Part shown: one piece after another, positions 1 to 7,957 of the stretch
Layout: the number at the start of each line of letters is the position of its first letter
How positions within the stretch are numbered: position 1 is the stretch's first letter
Assembly: GCF_902499125.1 (NCBI RefSeq)
Contig: NZ_CABVPX010000013.1
Coordinates: 124,001 to 188,000 of the forward strand
DNA length: 64,000 bases
Reading direction: 5' to 3'
Source: Burkholderia arboris
GTDB lineage: Bacteria; Pseudomonadota; Gammaproteobacteria; Burkholderiales; Burkholderiaceae
Notes under the pieces: generated by a model
Database searches by the model: none
What the model saw: the letters and a program-made list of their open reading frames with translations, nothing else
Told to the model about the DNA's origin: nothing
Translations under genes and position numbers: made by a program

Positions 1-501
1 ACGGCCATCGATACGCTGAAGCTGCTGAAGAAAACCGACTCGGCGCCCGACCCCGCGACATTCGTCGACGACCGCTATATCCGCGCGGCGTTCAAGGCGT
101 CCGGGCTCGACTACGACGCCGCGCTGACGCACTACGGCAAGCAGCCGCTGACCGCGAACGATGCGTCGACCGGCAAGCCGATCCGCGATTTCAACGATGT
201 CGCGCAAGTATGGCTCGCCGGCGACGACGCCGTGCGTCACTACGCGAGCCCCGCGGCCGCCTTCGCCGCGCTCGGGAAGTTCGGCCCGTCCGCGAAGGTC
301 CGTGCAGTGTTCGTGCACGACCACGCGAGCGGCCTGAAGCTGTTCGCCGACCAGGCGTGGTACGTGAAGGACGCGCACGGCGTGCTGACCGCGTTCCTGC
401 TGAAGTCGGGCGCCGATGCGTATGCGCAGCAGGTAGCGGGCGCGGTGGTCGACTACGCGGCCGCGAAGGCCGTCACCGCGCCGGCACTCGCCGCGCGCTG
501 A
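1..501 (+). CDS. ABC transporter solute-binding protein, C-terminal part with NosL-like tail (truncated by window edge)
   Basis: Only the last 166 residues are present; the reading frame is open from base 1. The first ~55 residues (FVDDRYIRAAFKASGLDYDA) look like the end of a NitT/TauT/SsuA-type periplasmic binding protein. The remaining ~100 residues (AKVRAVFVHDHASG, then ADQAWYVKD) resemble a NosL-type domain, the fold of the nitrous-oxide-reductase copper chaperone; this is my pattern match, not a search result. The Met/Cys copper ligands typical of NosL are not obvious here. The permease gene starts 48 bp downstream and the ATPase gene follows it, so this is the ligand-recognition subunit of that importer. 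Substrate unknown. Confidence 0.75.
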   Translation, partial: TAIDTLKLLKKTDSAPDPATFVDDRYIRAAFKASGLDYDAALTHYGKQPLTANDASTGKPIRDFNDVAQVWLAGDDAVRHYASPAAAFAALGKFGPSAKVRAVFVHDHASGLKLFADQAWYVKDAHGVLTAFLLKSGADAYAQQVAGAVVDYAAAKAVTAPALAAR

Positions 502-548
502 ACGCCGCGCGCGCCCCTTCTCTCCATTCGTCGACACGGGACCTCCGC

Positions 549-1424
549 ATGGCCGCCACTCTCGAACTCGTCAAACGCCGTTTCACCGCGGCACCGCGTA
601 CCGGCGACGCGCGCCTGCCGCACAGCGCCGCGCGCCGCCATTCGACGCCCATGCGCCGCCGCGCATGGCGGATCGCGTCGCTCGCCGCGTGCATCGCGCT
701 GTGGCAGGCGGCCGTCCACTGGCGGCTGTCGCTCGGCATCGTCACGTTCGCGAACGTGCCCGCGCCGGCCGACGTCGGCCCCGCGCTGGCATCGTTCCTG
801 CAATCGCCGAAGCTGCCGATGCACCTGTTCGCGAGCGTCACGCGCGTGCTGGCCGGCTTCGTCGCCGCGGCGGTCGCGGGTATCGGCCTCGGGCTCGCGA
901 TCGGCCGCTATCGCCTGCTCGAAGACGCGCTGCTGCCGCCGCTCGAGATGCTGCGGCCGATTCCGGCCGTCGCGTGGATTCCGCTCGCGATCCTGATGTT
1001 TCCGTCGTCCGAGCTGAGCATGATGTTCATCACGTTCGTCGGCGCGCTGTTCCCGATCCTGCTCAATACCGTGCATGGCGCCGAAGCCGTCGACCCGCGG
1101 CTCGTCGCGACCGCGCGCAGCCTCGGCACGCGCGGCATCGCGCTGTATGCGGAAGTGATCCTGCCCGGCGCCGCGCCGTCGATCTTCACGGGCCTGTCGA
1201 TCGGAATGGGCACCGCATGGTTCTGCCTCGTCACGGCTGAGATGATCGCGGGCCAGTACGGCATCGGTTACTTCACGTGGGAGTCCTATACGTTGCAGAA
1301 CTACCCGGACATCGTGGTCGGCATGGCGCTGATCGGCCTGCTCGGGATGGGCAGCAGCCTGCTCGTCAAGCGCATCGGCACCGCGCTCACGCCGTGGTAC
1401 GCCCCGCGCGGAGGCCGGCAATGA
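549..1424 (+). CDS. ABC transporter permease, NitT/TauT (SsuC/TauC) type
   Basis: Inner-membrane permease of 291 residues with about six hydrophobic segments after a basic N-terminal extension of ~35 residues. The cytoplasmic EAA loop is visible near residues 175-195 (VDPRLVATARSLGTRG), where the ATPase docks. ATG 549 gives 291 aa; an internal ATG at 651 (MRRRAWRIASL) would give the ~257 aa more usual for TauC-type proteins, so the N terminus is uncertain. The stop overlaps the ATPase start (ATGA at 1421-1424), implying translational coupling. The family imports taurine, sulfonates, nitrate or thiamine precursors; the substrate cannot be read from the sequence. Confidence 0.9.
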   Translation: MAATLELVKRRFTAAPRTGDARLPHSAARRHSTPMRRRAWRIASLAACIALWQAAVHWRLSLGIVTFANVPAPADVGPALASFLQSPKLPMHLFASVTRVLAGFVAAAVAGIGLGLAIGRYRLLEDALLPPLEMLRPIPAVAWIPLAILMFPSSELSMMFITFVGALFPILLNTVHGAEAVDPRLVATARSLGTRGIALYAEVILPGAAPSIFTGLSIGMGTAWFCLVTAEMIAGQYGIGYFTWESYTLQNYPDIVVGMALIGLLGMGSSLLVKRIGTALTPWYAPRGGRQ

Positions 1425-2209
1425 GCGCAACAGGCGTTGCACCGCCCGCATCGGGCCGCGTCGGCGTGCGTGCGCTGACGATCGAGCTGGGGCCGCCGCA
1501 TGCGCGCTTCGCGGCGCTCGACGCACTCGACGTCGACATCGCGCCCGGCGAATTCGTCTGCGTGCTCGGCCCGTCGGGCTGCGGAAAATCGACGCTGCTC
1601 GGCGCACTCGCCGGCCACGTCGCGGCCACGCAGGGCGAGATCGTCGTCGATGGCGAGACCGTCGATCGCCCGCATCCCGATCGCGGGCTCGTGTTCCAGC
1701 AGCACACGCTGTTTCCGTGGAAGCGCGTGATCGACAACGTCGCGTTCGGCCTGAAGATGAAGGGCGTGCCGGCGCGCGAGCGCCGCCGCGAAGCCGCCGC
1801 GCTGCTCGAACTCGTCGGGCTCGGCGAGTTCGGCGCGCACTACCCCGCGCAGTTGTCCGGCGGCATGCAGCAGCGCGTCGAGATCGCCCGCGTACTGATC
1901 AACCGTCCGCGCGTGCTGCTGATGGACGAACCGTTCGGCGCGCTCGACGCGCAGACGCGCCGGATGATGCAGACGCTGTTGCTCGACATCTGGTCGCGGA
2001 TCGGCACGACCGTGCTGTTCGTCACGCACGACATCGAGGAAGCGCTGTTTCTCGGCGACCGCATCCTGATGCTGTCGCCGCGGCCCGCGCGCATCGTCGC
2101 CGACATCCGCGTGCCGCTCGCGCGGCCGCGCACCGACGACAGCACGACCGAGCCCGCGTTCGTCGACATCAAGCGCCGCTGCCTTGCGCTGCTGCGCGAT
2201 GCGGCCTGA
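1421..2209 (+). CDS. ABC transporter ATP-binding protein, NitT/TauT (SsuB/TauB) type
   Basis: ATPase subunit of 262 residues that energises the adjacent permease. Walker A is GPSGCGKST (residues 50-58), followed by the Q-loop (VFQQHTLFPWK), the signature LSGGMQQRVEIARVL, Walker B VLLMDEPFGALD and the switch His in VTHDIEEAL. All catalytic positions are intact. It overlaps the permease by 4 bp and is followed 39 bp later by a HEAT-repeat gene. The short C-terminal segment after the nucleotide-binding domain shows no extra domain. The 'FPW' Q-loop context is typical of the SsuB/TauB class. Confidence 0.95.
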   Translation: MSATGVAPPASGRVGVRALTIELGPPHARFAALDALDVDIAPGEFVCVLGPSGCGKSTLLGALAGHVAATQGEIVVDGETVDRPHPDRGLVFQQHTLFPWKRVIDNVAFGLKMKGVPARERRREAAALLELVGLGEFGAHYPAQLSGGMQQRVEIARVLINRPRVLLMDEPFGALDAQTRRMMQTLLLDIWSRIGTTVLFVTHDIEEALFLGDRILMLSPRPARIVADIRVPLARPRTDDSTTEPAFVDIKRRCLALLRDAA

Positions 2210-2248
2210 GCACGCGCCCCGTCCATTCATCGCTCCGACTTTGCTCCC

Positions 2249-3244
2249 ATGACCGTCTCCTCCTCCGCTTTCCCGCTGCCCGGTGTGCCGGCCTCCGACC
2301 ACGCCGCGCTTGTCGCGCGCCTCGCCGCATCCGATGCGTCGGTGCGCCGCGTTGCGCTGCTCGAACTCGCCGATCTCGATGCGCCCGAACTCGTGCCGTC
2401 GTTCGTCGCGGCGCTGCGCGACGACCCGTCGGCCGACGTGCGCAGCGAGGCTGCGCGCGTGCTCGACGCATGGGAACAGCCCGATGTCGTCGACGCGCTG
2501 TGCCACGCGCTGCTCGATCTGGACGACCGCGTGCGCGCGACCGCCGCGCAGAGCCTGTCCGAACTGAAGGACGCGGCATCGGGCGCCGTGCTGTGCCGCT
2601 GGGCCGACCGGCCGGAGCCGTTCGTGCGCGGCGCCGTGCTGCGCGGGCTGCGCGAGTTGCGCGCCCCCGATGCGTTCGCGCCCGCGCTGCGTGCCCTCGA
2701 CGCGAGCACCGCTGCCGTCCGCGCGGAGGCGGTCGTCGTGCTCGGCTGGCTCAAGGATGCTCGCGCGCTGCCGCCGCTCGCCCGCGTTGCAACGACGGAC
2801 GCCAATGCGGACGTGCGGCGCGCCGCGGTCGGCGCGATCGGCTTCGCACCAGCCGGCGACGCGGCCGTCGCCGCCGCGTTGCTCGCGGCGCTGCGCGACG
2901 CCGAATGGCAAGTGCGCGAGGAAGCGGCCGCGACGCTCGGCAAGCTGCGCATCGCGGCTGCGCGCGACCCGCTCGTCGCCGCGCTCGACGACGACTACTG
3001 GCAGGTGCGCCTGCGGGCCGCGCGTGCGCTCGGGCAATTGCGCGACGCCGCCGCGGCACCGGCCGTCGCCGCACTGCTCTCGCATACGATCAGCAACCTG
3101 CGCAAGGAAGCTGCGCTCGCGCTCGGCGAATTGCACGACCGGGCGACGCTGCCCGCGCTGAACGACGCGCTGGAAGATCGAGATCCGGAAGTCCGCAAGG
3201 CCGTGCGGATCGCGATCCAGCAAATCGGCGCGGCGGCGCGATGA
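2249..3244 (+). CDS. HEAT-repeat protein (PBS lyase HEAT-like)
   Basis: 331 residues, almost entirely alpha-helical repeats of about 31 residues. Recurring signatures are DDPSADVRSEAARVL, DLDDRVRATAAQSL, DAEWQVREEAAATLGKL, DDYWQVRLRAARALGQL and DRDPEVRKAVRIA; I count roughly ten repeats. Such solenoids are protein-protein scaffolds, and no catalytic domain, signal peptide or membrane segment is visible, so a cytoplasmic location is likely. The stop overlaps the next gene's start (3241-3244), so it is co-translated with the DUF971 protein and probably co-transcribed with the ABC importer. Its role with the importer is unknown; it could be an assembly or regulatory scaffold. Confidence 0.85.
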   Translation: MTVSSSAFPLPGVPASDHAALVARLAASDASVRRVALLELADLDAPELVPSFVAALRDDPSADVRSEAARVLDAWEQPDVVDALCHALLDLDDRVRATAAQSLSELKDAASGAVLCRWADRPEPFVRGAVLRGLRELRAPDAFAPALRALDASTAAVRAEAVVVLGWLKDARALPPLARVATTDANADVRRAAVGAIGFAPAGDAAVAAALLAALRDAEWQVREEAAATLGKLRIAAARDPLVAALDDDYWQVRLRAARALGQLRDAAAAPAVAALLSHTISNLRKEAALALGELHDRATLPALNDALEDRDPEVRKAVRIAIQQIGAAAR

Positions 3245-3519
3245 TCGTACCGACCGAAATCGCACTCGATCATCCGGCACGCGCGCTGACCCTGCGCTGG
3301 CCCGGCGGCGGCACGCAGCGCATCGGCTATGCGCAGTTGCGCAGCGATTGCCCGTGCGCGGAATGCCGACGGATCCGGTTCGACGGCGGCCAGATCGACG
3401 CGCGGCCCGGCCTGACGCTGGACGGCGTGGAAGCACTCGGCTACGGCATCCGCTTCGTGTTCGGCGACGGCCATGCGCGCGGCATTTATCCGTGGCCGTA
3501 CCTGGCGGACATCGCCTAG
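3241..3519 (+). CDS. DUF971 / GBBH-like N-terminal domain protein
   Basis: Small protein of 92 residues matching the DUF971 fold, also found as the N-terminal domain of gamma-butyrobetaine hydroxylase. Visible marks are LTLRWPGGG near the N terminus, the CPCAECR cluster (three Cys, likely metal-binding) near residue 37, and the C-terminal GIYPWPYL. It starts inside the stop of the HEAT-repeat gene and is the last gene of the operon. Stand-alone DUF971 proteins have been linked to Fe-S or metal handling in general terms; here the function is unassigned. A 107-bp gap follows before the next gene. Confidence 0.85.
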   Translation: MIVPTEIALDHPARALTLRWPGGGTQRIGYAQLRSDCPCAECRRIRFDGGQIDARPGLTLDGVEALGYGIRFVFGDGHARGIYPWPYLADIA

Positions 3520-3626
3520 CGTCCGTGACGCGGCTTCCCCGGATCGCACGGGCGGAATGGCAGGCGTACGAAAACGCTGCGATACTGACGCCCATGATCG
3601 TCTCCACCCACCGTGGGAGCAGGCAC

Positions 3627-4511
3627 ATGCAAACAGCAGTCGGATTCATCGGACTCGGCGTGATGGGCACGCCGATGGCGCTCAATCTCGCGCGGGCCGG
3701 CACGCCGCTCGTCGCATGGAGCCGGTCGCACGGCAGCGACGATGCGCTGCGCGACGCCGGCGCGCGCGTCGTCAAGCATGCCGACGACGTGTTCGCTGCC
3801 TGCCGCACCGTGATCCTGATGCTCGCGAACGACGCGGCGATCGATGCCGTCCTCGCGCGCGGCACACCCGGTTTTGCTGCCCGTGTCGGCGGCCACACGA
3901 TCGTGAACATGGGCACCAACGCACCCGGGTATTCGCGTGCGCTGGCCGATGACATCGCTGCCGCGTCGGGCCGTTACGTCGAAGCGCCCGTGTCGGGGTC
4001 GCGCAAGCCGGCCGAAGCCGGGCAACTCGTCGTGATGCTCGCCGGCGCACCGGAAGACGTCGACGACGTCCGCGCGCTCGTGAAGCCACTGTGCCGCGAC
4101 AGCTTCGTGTGCGGCGACGTACCGTCGGCGCTGACGATGAAACTCGCCGTGAACCTGTTCCTGATCACAATGGTCACCGGCCTGACCGAAGCCACGCATT
4201 TCGCGCAACGCCACGGCATCGATCTCGCCCGCTTCGCCGACGTGCTGAACGCGGGCCCGATGGCGAGCGACGTGTCGCGCGTGAAGCTCGGCAAACTCGT
4301 CGCGGCCGATTTCTCCGTGCAGGCCGCGATCACCGACGTGCTGAAGAATGCGCGCCTCGTCGCCGAATCCGCGCGCGGCATCGGCATCGCGTCGCCACTG
4401 CTCGACATCTGCCATGCGCTTTACGGCGAGACCGAGCGGGCCGGACATGGCGCGGACGACATGGTCGCCGTGATCCGCGCGATCGAGCGGCGCACCGGCG
4501 ACGCGCAATGA
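3627..4511 (+). CDS. NAD(P)-dependent oxidoreductase, 3-hydroxyisobutyrate dehydrogenase family
   Basis: 294 residues. An N-terminal Rossmann fold shows GFIGLGVMG (residues 6-14), the dinucleotide signature of beta-hydroxyacid dehydrogenases. The substrate-binding strand VEAPVSGSRKPAEAGQLVV and the catalytic-Lys helix (ALTMKLAVNLFL) are both present, so the enzyme should be active. Members oxidise 3-hydroxyisobutyrate, tartronate semialdehyde, 6-phosphogluconate-like or related beta-hydroxyacids (or reduce the aldehydes). I cannot decide the substrate. ATG 3627 is chosen because GGGAG lies 8-12 bp upstream; an in-frame ATG at 3594 lacks such a site. It appears to be transcribed separately from the upstream ABC operon. 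Confidence 0.85.
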   Translation: MQTAVGFIGLGVMGTPMALNLARAGTPLVAWSRSHGSDDALRDAGARVVKHADDVFAACRTVILMLANDAAIDAVLARGTPGFAARVGGHTIVNMGTNAPGYSRALADDIAAASGRYVEAPVSGSRKPAEAGQLVVMLAGAPEDVDDVRALVKPLCRDSFVCGDVPSALTMKLAVNLFLITMVTGLTEATHFAQRHGIDLARFADVLNAGPMASDVSRVKLGKLVAADFSVQAAITDVLKNARLVAESARGIGIASPLLDICHALYGETERAGHGADDMVAVIRAIERRTGDAQ

Positions 4512-4561
4512 ATCGTCGCCGGCCGCCACACATACTCGAACGCACCCGCGCGTAGAACCGC

Positions 4562-5053
4562 ATGTCCGACTCGCCCCGCTCCCCGACCGGCGTCACCGCT
4601 TCCGTTCGCCCCGTTCCCGCCGTGATCGGCATCGTCCTGCGGGAGCGCGACGTGCTGCTGGTACGCCGCGCCAATCCGCCCGATGCGGGCTGCTGGGGCT
4701 TTCCCGGCGGCAAGATCGAAGCGGGGGAATCGATTGCGAACGCGGTCGTGCGCGAGATCGTCGAAGAAACCACCGTCGACGTCGAGGCACTCGACGTCTT
4801 TACTGCGCTCGATGCGTTCGATTACGATGCTGGCGGCGACGTGCGCCAGCATTTCGTCATGGTCGCGGTGCTGTGCCGATGGTTGCGCGGCACGCCCGCC
4901 GCCGGCGACGATGCGCTCGACGCGCGCTGGTTCGATCTCGCCGAACTCGGCCGCAACGATTTGCCGATGAGCGCAGGCGTTCGCGAGGTCGCGCGCTGCG
5001 CGCTCGAGCGTGCGGCGGCTCTGGGTAACGCGCGGCGTCCGGCCAACGCCTGA
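4562..5053 (+). CDS. Nudix hydrolase
   Basis: 163 residues. The Nudix box is GKIEAGESIANAVVREIVEE followed by TTV, so Glu residues that bind metal (REIVEE) are in place, while the conserved Gly near the end of the box is replaced by Thr. The WGFPGGK turn before the box is typical. The layout (strand, box, long C-terminal helix) fits the ADP-ribose/NDP-sugar or MutT-like group of pyrophosphohydrolases. It lies 50 bp downstream of the dehydrogenase gene and may be co-transcribed. Substrate not assignable; a housecleaning role is the family's usual description. Confidence 0.9.
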   Translation: MSDSPRSPTGVTASVRPVPAVIGIVLRERDVLLVRRANPPDAGCWGFPGGKIEAGESIANAVVREIVEETTVDVEALDVFTALDAFDYDAGGDVRQHFVMVAVLCRWLRGTPAAGDDALDARWFDLAELGRNDLPMSAGVREVARCALERAAALGNARRPANA

Positions 5054-5166
5054 ATACCTGAAACACCGCCGTCGTTCTCGCAGCCCTTGCGAGCAGCCCG
5101 ACCGGGGCCATGACGGCGCCGGCTACCCGCCGAACTTCCAATTACAAATCAAAGATGGGCCAAACC

Positions 5167-5631
5167 ATGATCAGAATTCGCAAATCCACCCAGGCCGACG
5201 GCGCACGCGTTTTGGACATCTGGCGCAGCGCAGTCGATGCCACGCACCACTTCCTGAGCGACGACGACCGTCGCGCGATCGAATCCGACGTCGTCGCGTT
5301 CCTGCCCGATGCGCCGCTCGATCTCGCCGTCGACGATACCGACCGCGCGATCGGCTTCATGCTGCTCGACGGCGGTCACTTGGAAGCGCTCTTCGTCGAT
5401 CCCGCCCACCACGGCGCGGGCGTCGGACGGCGGCTTGTCGAAGCAGCGCTCAAGCGGCATCCCGACCTGTCGACCGACGTCAACGAGCAGAACGAAGCGG
5501 CGGCCGGATTCTATGAACGGCTCGGTTTCGAGCGCACCGGGCGATCGGCGCTCGACGGGCAGGGGCGCGCCTATCCGCTGATTCACCTGCGCTATCGAGC
5601 AACACCGTCGCCCTCGCCGCGGCACGCATGA
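5167..5631 (+). CDS. yjaB: GNAT acetyltransferase, YjaB-like
   Basis: 154 residues, close in length and motif order to E. coli YjaB, a lysine acetyltransferase. Matches I recall include IRKSTQADGARVLDIWRSAV, VDATHHFLS, the acetyl-CoA loop AHHGAGVGRRLVEAA (Q/RxxGxG/A type) and the characteristic VNEQNEAAAGFYERLGFE near the C terminus. ATG 5167 (MIRIRKST) aligns with the family start; earlier ATGs at 5155 and 5110 would add a tail unlike the family. It sits convergent to the tetR gene. Confidence 0.8.
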   Translation: MIRIRKSTQADGARVLDIWRSAVDATHHFLSDDDRRAIESDVVAFLPDAPLDLAVDDTDRAIGFMLLDGGHLEALFVDPAHHGAGVGRRLVEAALKRHPDLSTDVNEQNEAAAGFYERLGFERTGRSALDGQGRAYPLIHLRYRATPSPSPRHA

Positions 5632-5720
5632 CCGTGGCCGACGCGGGGTATCGCGCCGCCCTCCACGTCATGCGCACCGGGCACGCAAACGCGCTACCCG
5701 ATACCGGGCCGGCTCCACGC

Positions 5721-5746
5721 ATGCGTCACGCGGCCACATGACGCAT
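5721..5746. terminator. 8-bp perfect inverted repeat between convergent genes
   Basis: ATGCGTCA (5721-5728) and TGACGCAT (5739-5746) form a perfect hairpin with a 10-nt loop, starting at the stop codon of the tetR gene and lying between two convergent genes. There is no T-run on either strand, so it may act as a weak terminator or mRNA-end stabiliser rather than a classical intrinsic terminator. Confidence 0.4.
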
Positions 5747-6312
5747 CAGGCGCGACGTATCGGCAGCACGCGCTCGACCATTGCAACCGCGCGCTGCATG
5801 AAACCGTTGAACCGGACGGCATCGCGCCGCAGCCCGGCCTGTTGACCACCGATCAGGCACATGTGCACGGCCTGCCCGACGATCTCCGCCTCGTCCGGCG
5901 TACGCACGAGCCTGCGTGACGTCTCGATCGCAAACGCGAGCCGGGCCGCATCGACGCGCTGCTGGAATTCCGCGACCAGCGGATCATGCAACGCCCATGC
6001 GCGGATCGCGATTTCACGCCCGGACCGCTTCTCGGCGGCAATGCGCAGATAGCGCGCCAGCGTGTCGACGGCGCCGCGACCGTCCGCCGCGTAGGCAAGC
6101 ATGCGCGCGGCGTAGTCGTCCTCCCATGCGGTCAGCAAGGTCCTGACGAAGTCCTCGCGATTACGGAAGTGGTGATAGAACGAACCGCGGGTCACGTTCA
6201 GCCGTCGCGCGAGGCACTCGGCCGAAATGCCCGCATACCCTTCCCCGTCGAGGGCGTCGAAGCCCGCTGCAATCCAGTCGTTTCGCGTCAGTGTGCTCAT
6301 CGTCATCGCCAT
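5746..6312 (-). CDS. TetR/AcrR family transcriptional regulator
   Basis: 188 residues. The N-terminal DNA-binding helices read GYAGISAECLARRLNVTRGSFYHHFRNRE in two overlapping pieces: the ISAECLARRLNVTRGSFYHHF part is the classical TetR helix-turn-helix. The C-terminal two thirds is an all-helical ligand-binding domain without a recognisable ligand class. Three in-frame ATGs exist (6312, 6306, 6300); the last (MSTLTRNDW) leaves the operator-like palindrome outside the coding sequence and may be the true start. It is divergent from a DJ-1/PfpI gene, its most likely target along with itself. Confidence 0.9.
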   Translation of the reverse strand: MAMTMSTLTRNDWIAAGFDALDGEGYAGISAECLARRLNVTRGSFYHHFRNREDFVRTLLTAWEDDYAARMLAYAADGRGAVDTLARYLRIAAEKRSGREIAIRAWALHDPLVAEFQQRVDAARLAFAIETSRRLVRTPDEAEIVGQAVHMCLIGGQQAGLRRDAVRFNGFMQRAVAMVERVLPIRRA

Positions 6313-6325
6313 ACAGGCTGTGTAT
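6311..6325. promoter_or_regulatory. Candidate TetR operator (ATACA-N5-TGTAT)
   Basis: The 15-mer ATACAGGCTGTGTAT is a perfect 5+5 inverted repeat at the start of the tetR gene, in the 84-bp region shared with the divergent DJ-1-like gene. Position and symmetry suit a TetR dimer that represses both genes. No binding data; assignment is inferred. Confidence 0.5.
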
Positions 6326-6396
6326 GGTGCGGCATGGACAGATAGGCTGCGAACTCTATCACGGCCGCCGCCGCTTCCGGCAGCGCGCCACTACGC

Positions 6397-7062
6397 ATGG
6401 AGTCCACCTTGAAAGACATCGCTCTCGTCGCATTCGACCGGTTCACCGACGTCGGCCTGTTCCTGATGTGGGACATTCTCGGTCGCAACTGCCGCGACTG
6501 GCGCGTCCGGATTCTGGGTGCGCAGCCGGTGCTGCATTCCGCACATGGTCTGGCCATCCCGACGCACGGCCCGCTTGCCGACGCCAATCACGCCGACGCG
6601 GTCCTCTTTTCGAGCGGCAAGGAAGGCGTACCGGCCGCACTGGCCCATCCCGATTTCCTGCCGTCGTTCGATCTCGATACCGAGCACCAGCTTGTCGGGT
6701 CGATCTGCGGCGGGGCTTTCATTCTCGAGCGGCTCGGGCTGCTGCCGGAGCGCCGCGCCACGACGCATCCCGACGCGCGGAAAGGCTTGCAGGCACTCGG
6801 GCTGGACGTGCCGAACCAGCCGCTGGTATGCCGTCGCAACGTCGCGACCGCGGGCGGATGCCTTGCGTCGGTCTATCTGACAGGATGGCTGGTGGAATCG
6901 ATGTTCGATGCGGACAAGCGCCGCGAGACCCTGCAACCCGTGCTGCCCGCCGGGCAACGGGAGATTTATGAAGACCTGATCGAGTTCAGCATCAGGCAGG
7001 GTGCGGGGCAAGCCACGGGCACGATCCGGATGGTCGAAGGCGAAAACGGGCTTGCGGCATGA
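6397..7062 (+). CDS. DJ-1/PfpI family (glutamine amidotransferase-like) protein
   Basis: 221 residues with the DJ-1/PfpI alpha/beta fold. The nucleophile elbow is VGSICGGAFILERLG with the conserved Cys, and a TTHPD segment follows as in the AraC-associated subgroup. Unlike GATase1-like AraC regulators, no helix-turn-helix domain follows; the chain ends soon after the fold. Members include isonitrile hydratases, glyoxalase-like and chaperone proteins; none can be chosen. ATG 6397 has no clear ribosome site, whereas GGAG at 6399-6402 is well placed for TTG 6409 (MKDIALVAF), a possible alternative start. Divergent from, and probably controlled by, the TetR gene. Confidence 0.8.
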   Translation: MESTLKDIALVAFDRFTDVGLFLMWDILGRNCRDWRVRILGAQPVLHSAHGLAIPTHGPLADANHADAVLFSSGKEGVPAALAHPDFLPSFDLDTEHQLVGSICGGAFILERLGLLPERRATTHPDARKGLQALGLDVPNQPLVCRRNVATAGGCLASVYLTGWLVESMFDADKRRETLQPVLPAGQREIYEDLIEFSIRQGAGQATGTIRMVEGENGLAA

Positions 7063-7295
7063 CGCACGGGCCAACGCGCTACCGATAGTCGGCGGCCGGC
7101 ACCCTGTTGCACCATGTGCGTCCCGCCAAGCCAATGGCGGATCGGGGCGAGTTCGCGGGCGGTCCGGGTCATCGACCGGGTCGGCGCTCACCGCACGGAT
7201 GGTCGTTTCCCGGGCAGAACGAGCCTGTCGCGGGCCTGGAGATGCTAACCTCTCGGCCACTCTAACGACACCGCGTGAAGCAACAGGATTCGACC

Positions 7296-7913
7296 ATGCA
7301 AACCGTTGCAGTACTGGACTTCGAAACAACCGGACTTTCGCCCAATATGGGCGACCGAGCGACCGAAATCGCCGTCATCCTGCTCCGGGATGGACAAGTC
7401 GTCGACCGTTTCCAGAGCCTGATGAATGCGGGCAGGCGCATCCCGTCCGATGTCGTCGCGCTGACCGGCATCACGAACGAGATGATCGCAGCGGCTCCGC
7501 CGGCGTCGAAAGTCATGAAGGAAGCCGCGGCGTTCGTCGGCAAGCATGCGGTCGTGGCCCACAACGCCGGTTTCGACAAACGGTTCTGGCAGGCGGAACT
7601 CGAGCTTCTCGGCATGTCGGCCGAGCATGCCTTTGCGTGCACGATGCTGGTGGCGAGGCGCATCTACCCGGATGCCCGGAGTCACCGCCTGTCGAGCCTC
7701 GTGGATATGCTGCGGTTGCCGAAATCGGGGCGTGCGCACCGGGCGATGGTCGACGCCGAGATGGCCGGTCACCTGTGGTGCCGCTTGCAGCACGACATTG
7801 CGCGGACTTACGGACTGGATCGCATCGATCACGCGCTCATGACGCGTGTCCAGGCCACGGCGAAGGCGAAAGTGCCGACGTACCTGCGTTCGCTCGTGGG
7901 CACGCACGCGTGA
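7296..7913 (+). CDS. DnaQ-like 3'-5' exonuclease (DEDDh)
   Basis: 205 residues. All three exonuclease motifs are present: ExoI DFETTG (near residue 8), ExoII HNAGFDKRFW, and ExoIII HRAMVDAEM with the His of the DEDDh class. It resembles the epsilon proofreading/RNase T superfamily, but there is no polymerase or GIY-YIG partner domain, and the main dnaQ of the cell is expected elsewhere. ATG 7296 is chosen because AGGA lies 7 bp upstream; a GTG at 7275 is possible. It may trim DNA or RNA ends. A candidate terminator follows. Confidence 0.9.
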   Translation: MQTVAVLDFETTGLSPNMGDRATEIAVILLRDGQVVDRFQSLMNAGRRIPSDVVALTGITNEMIAAAPPASKVMKEAAAFVGKHAVVAHNAGFDKRFWQAELELLGMSAEHAFACTMLVARRIYPDARSHRLSSLVDMLRLPKSGRAHRAMVDAEMAGHLWCRLQHDIARTYGLDRIDHALMTRVQATAKAKVPTYLRSLVGTHA

Positions 7914-7957
7914 GCATCCGAGGCGCGACGGCGCTGACTTGCGCCATCCGTCAATGA

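Noticed and set aside
453..1607. 384-codon antisense frame over the ABC permease
   Set aside because: Opposes two well-defined genes and shows no family features.
1301..3955. 884-codon - strand frame over the ATPase and HEAT genes
   Set aside because: Shadow of several real genes on the + strand; crosses gene boundaries.
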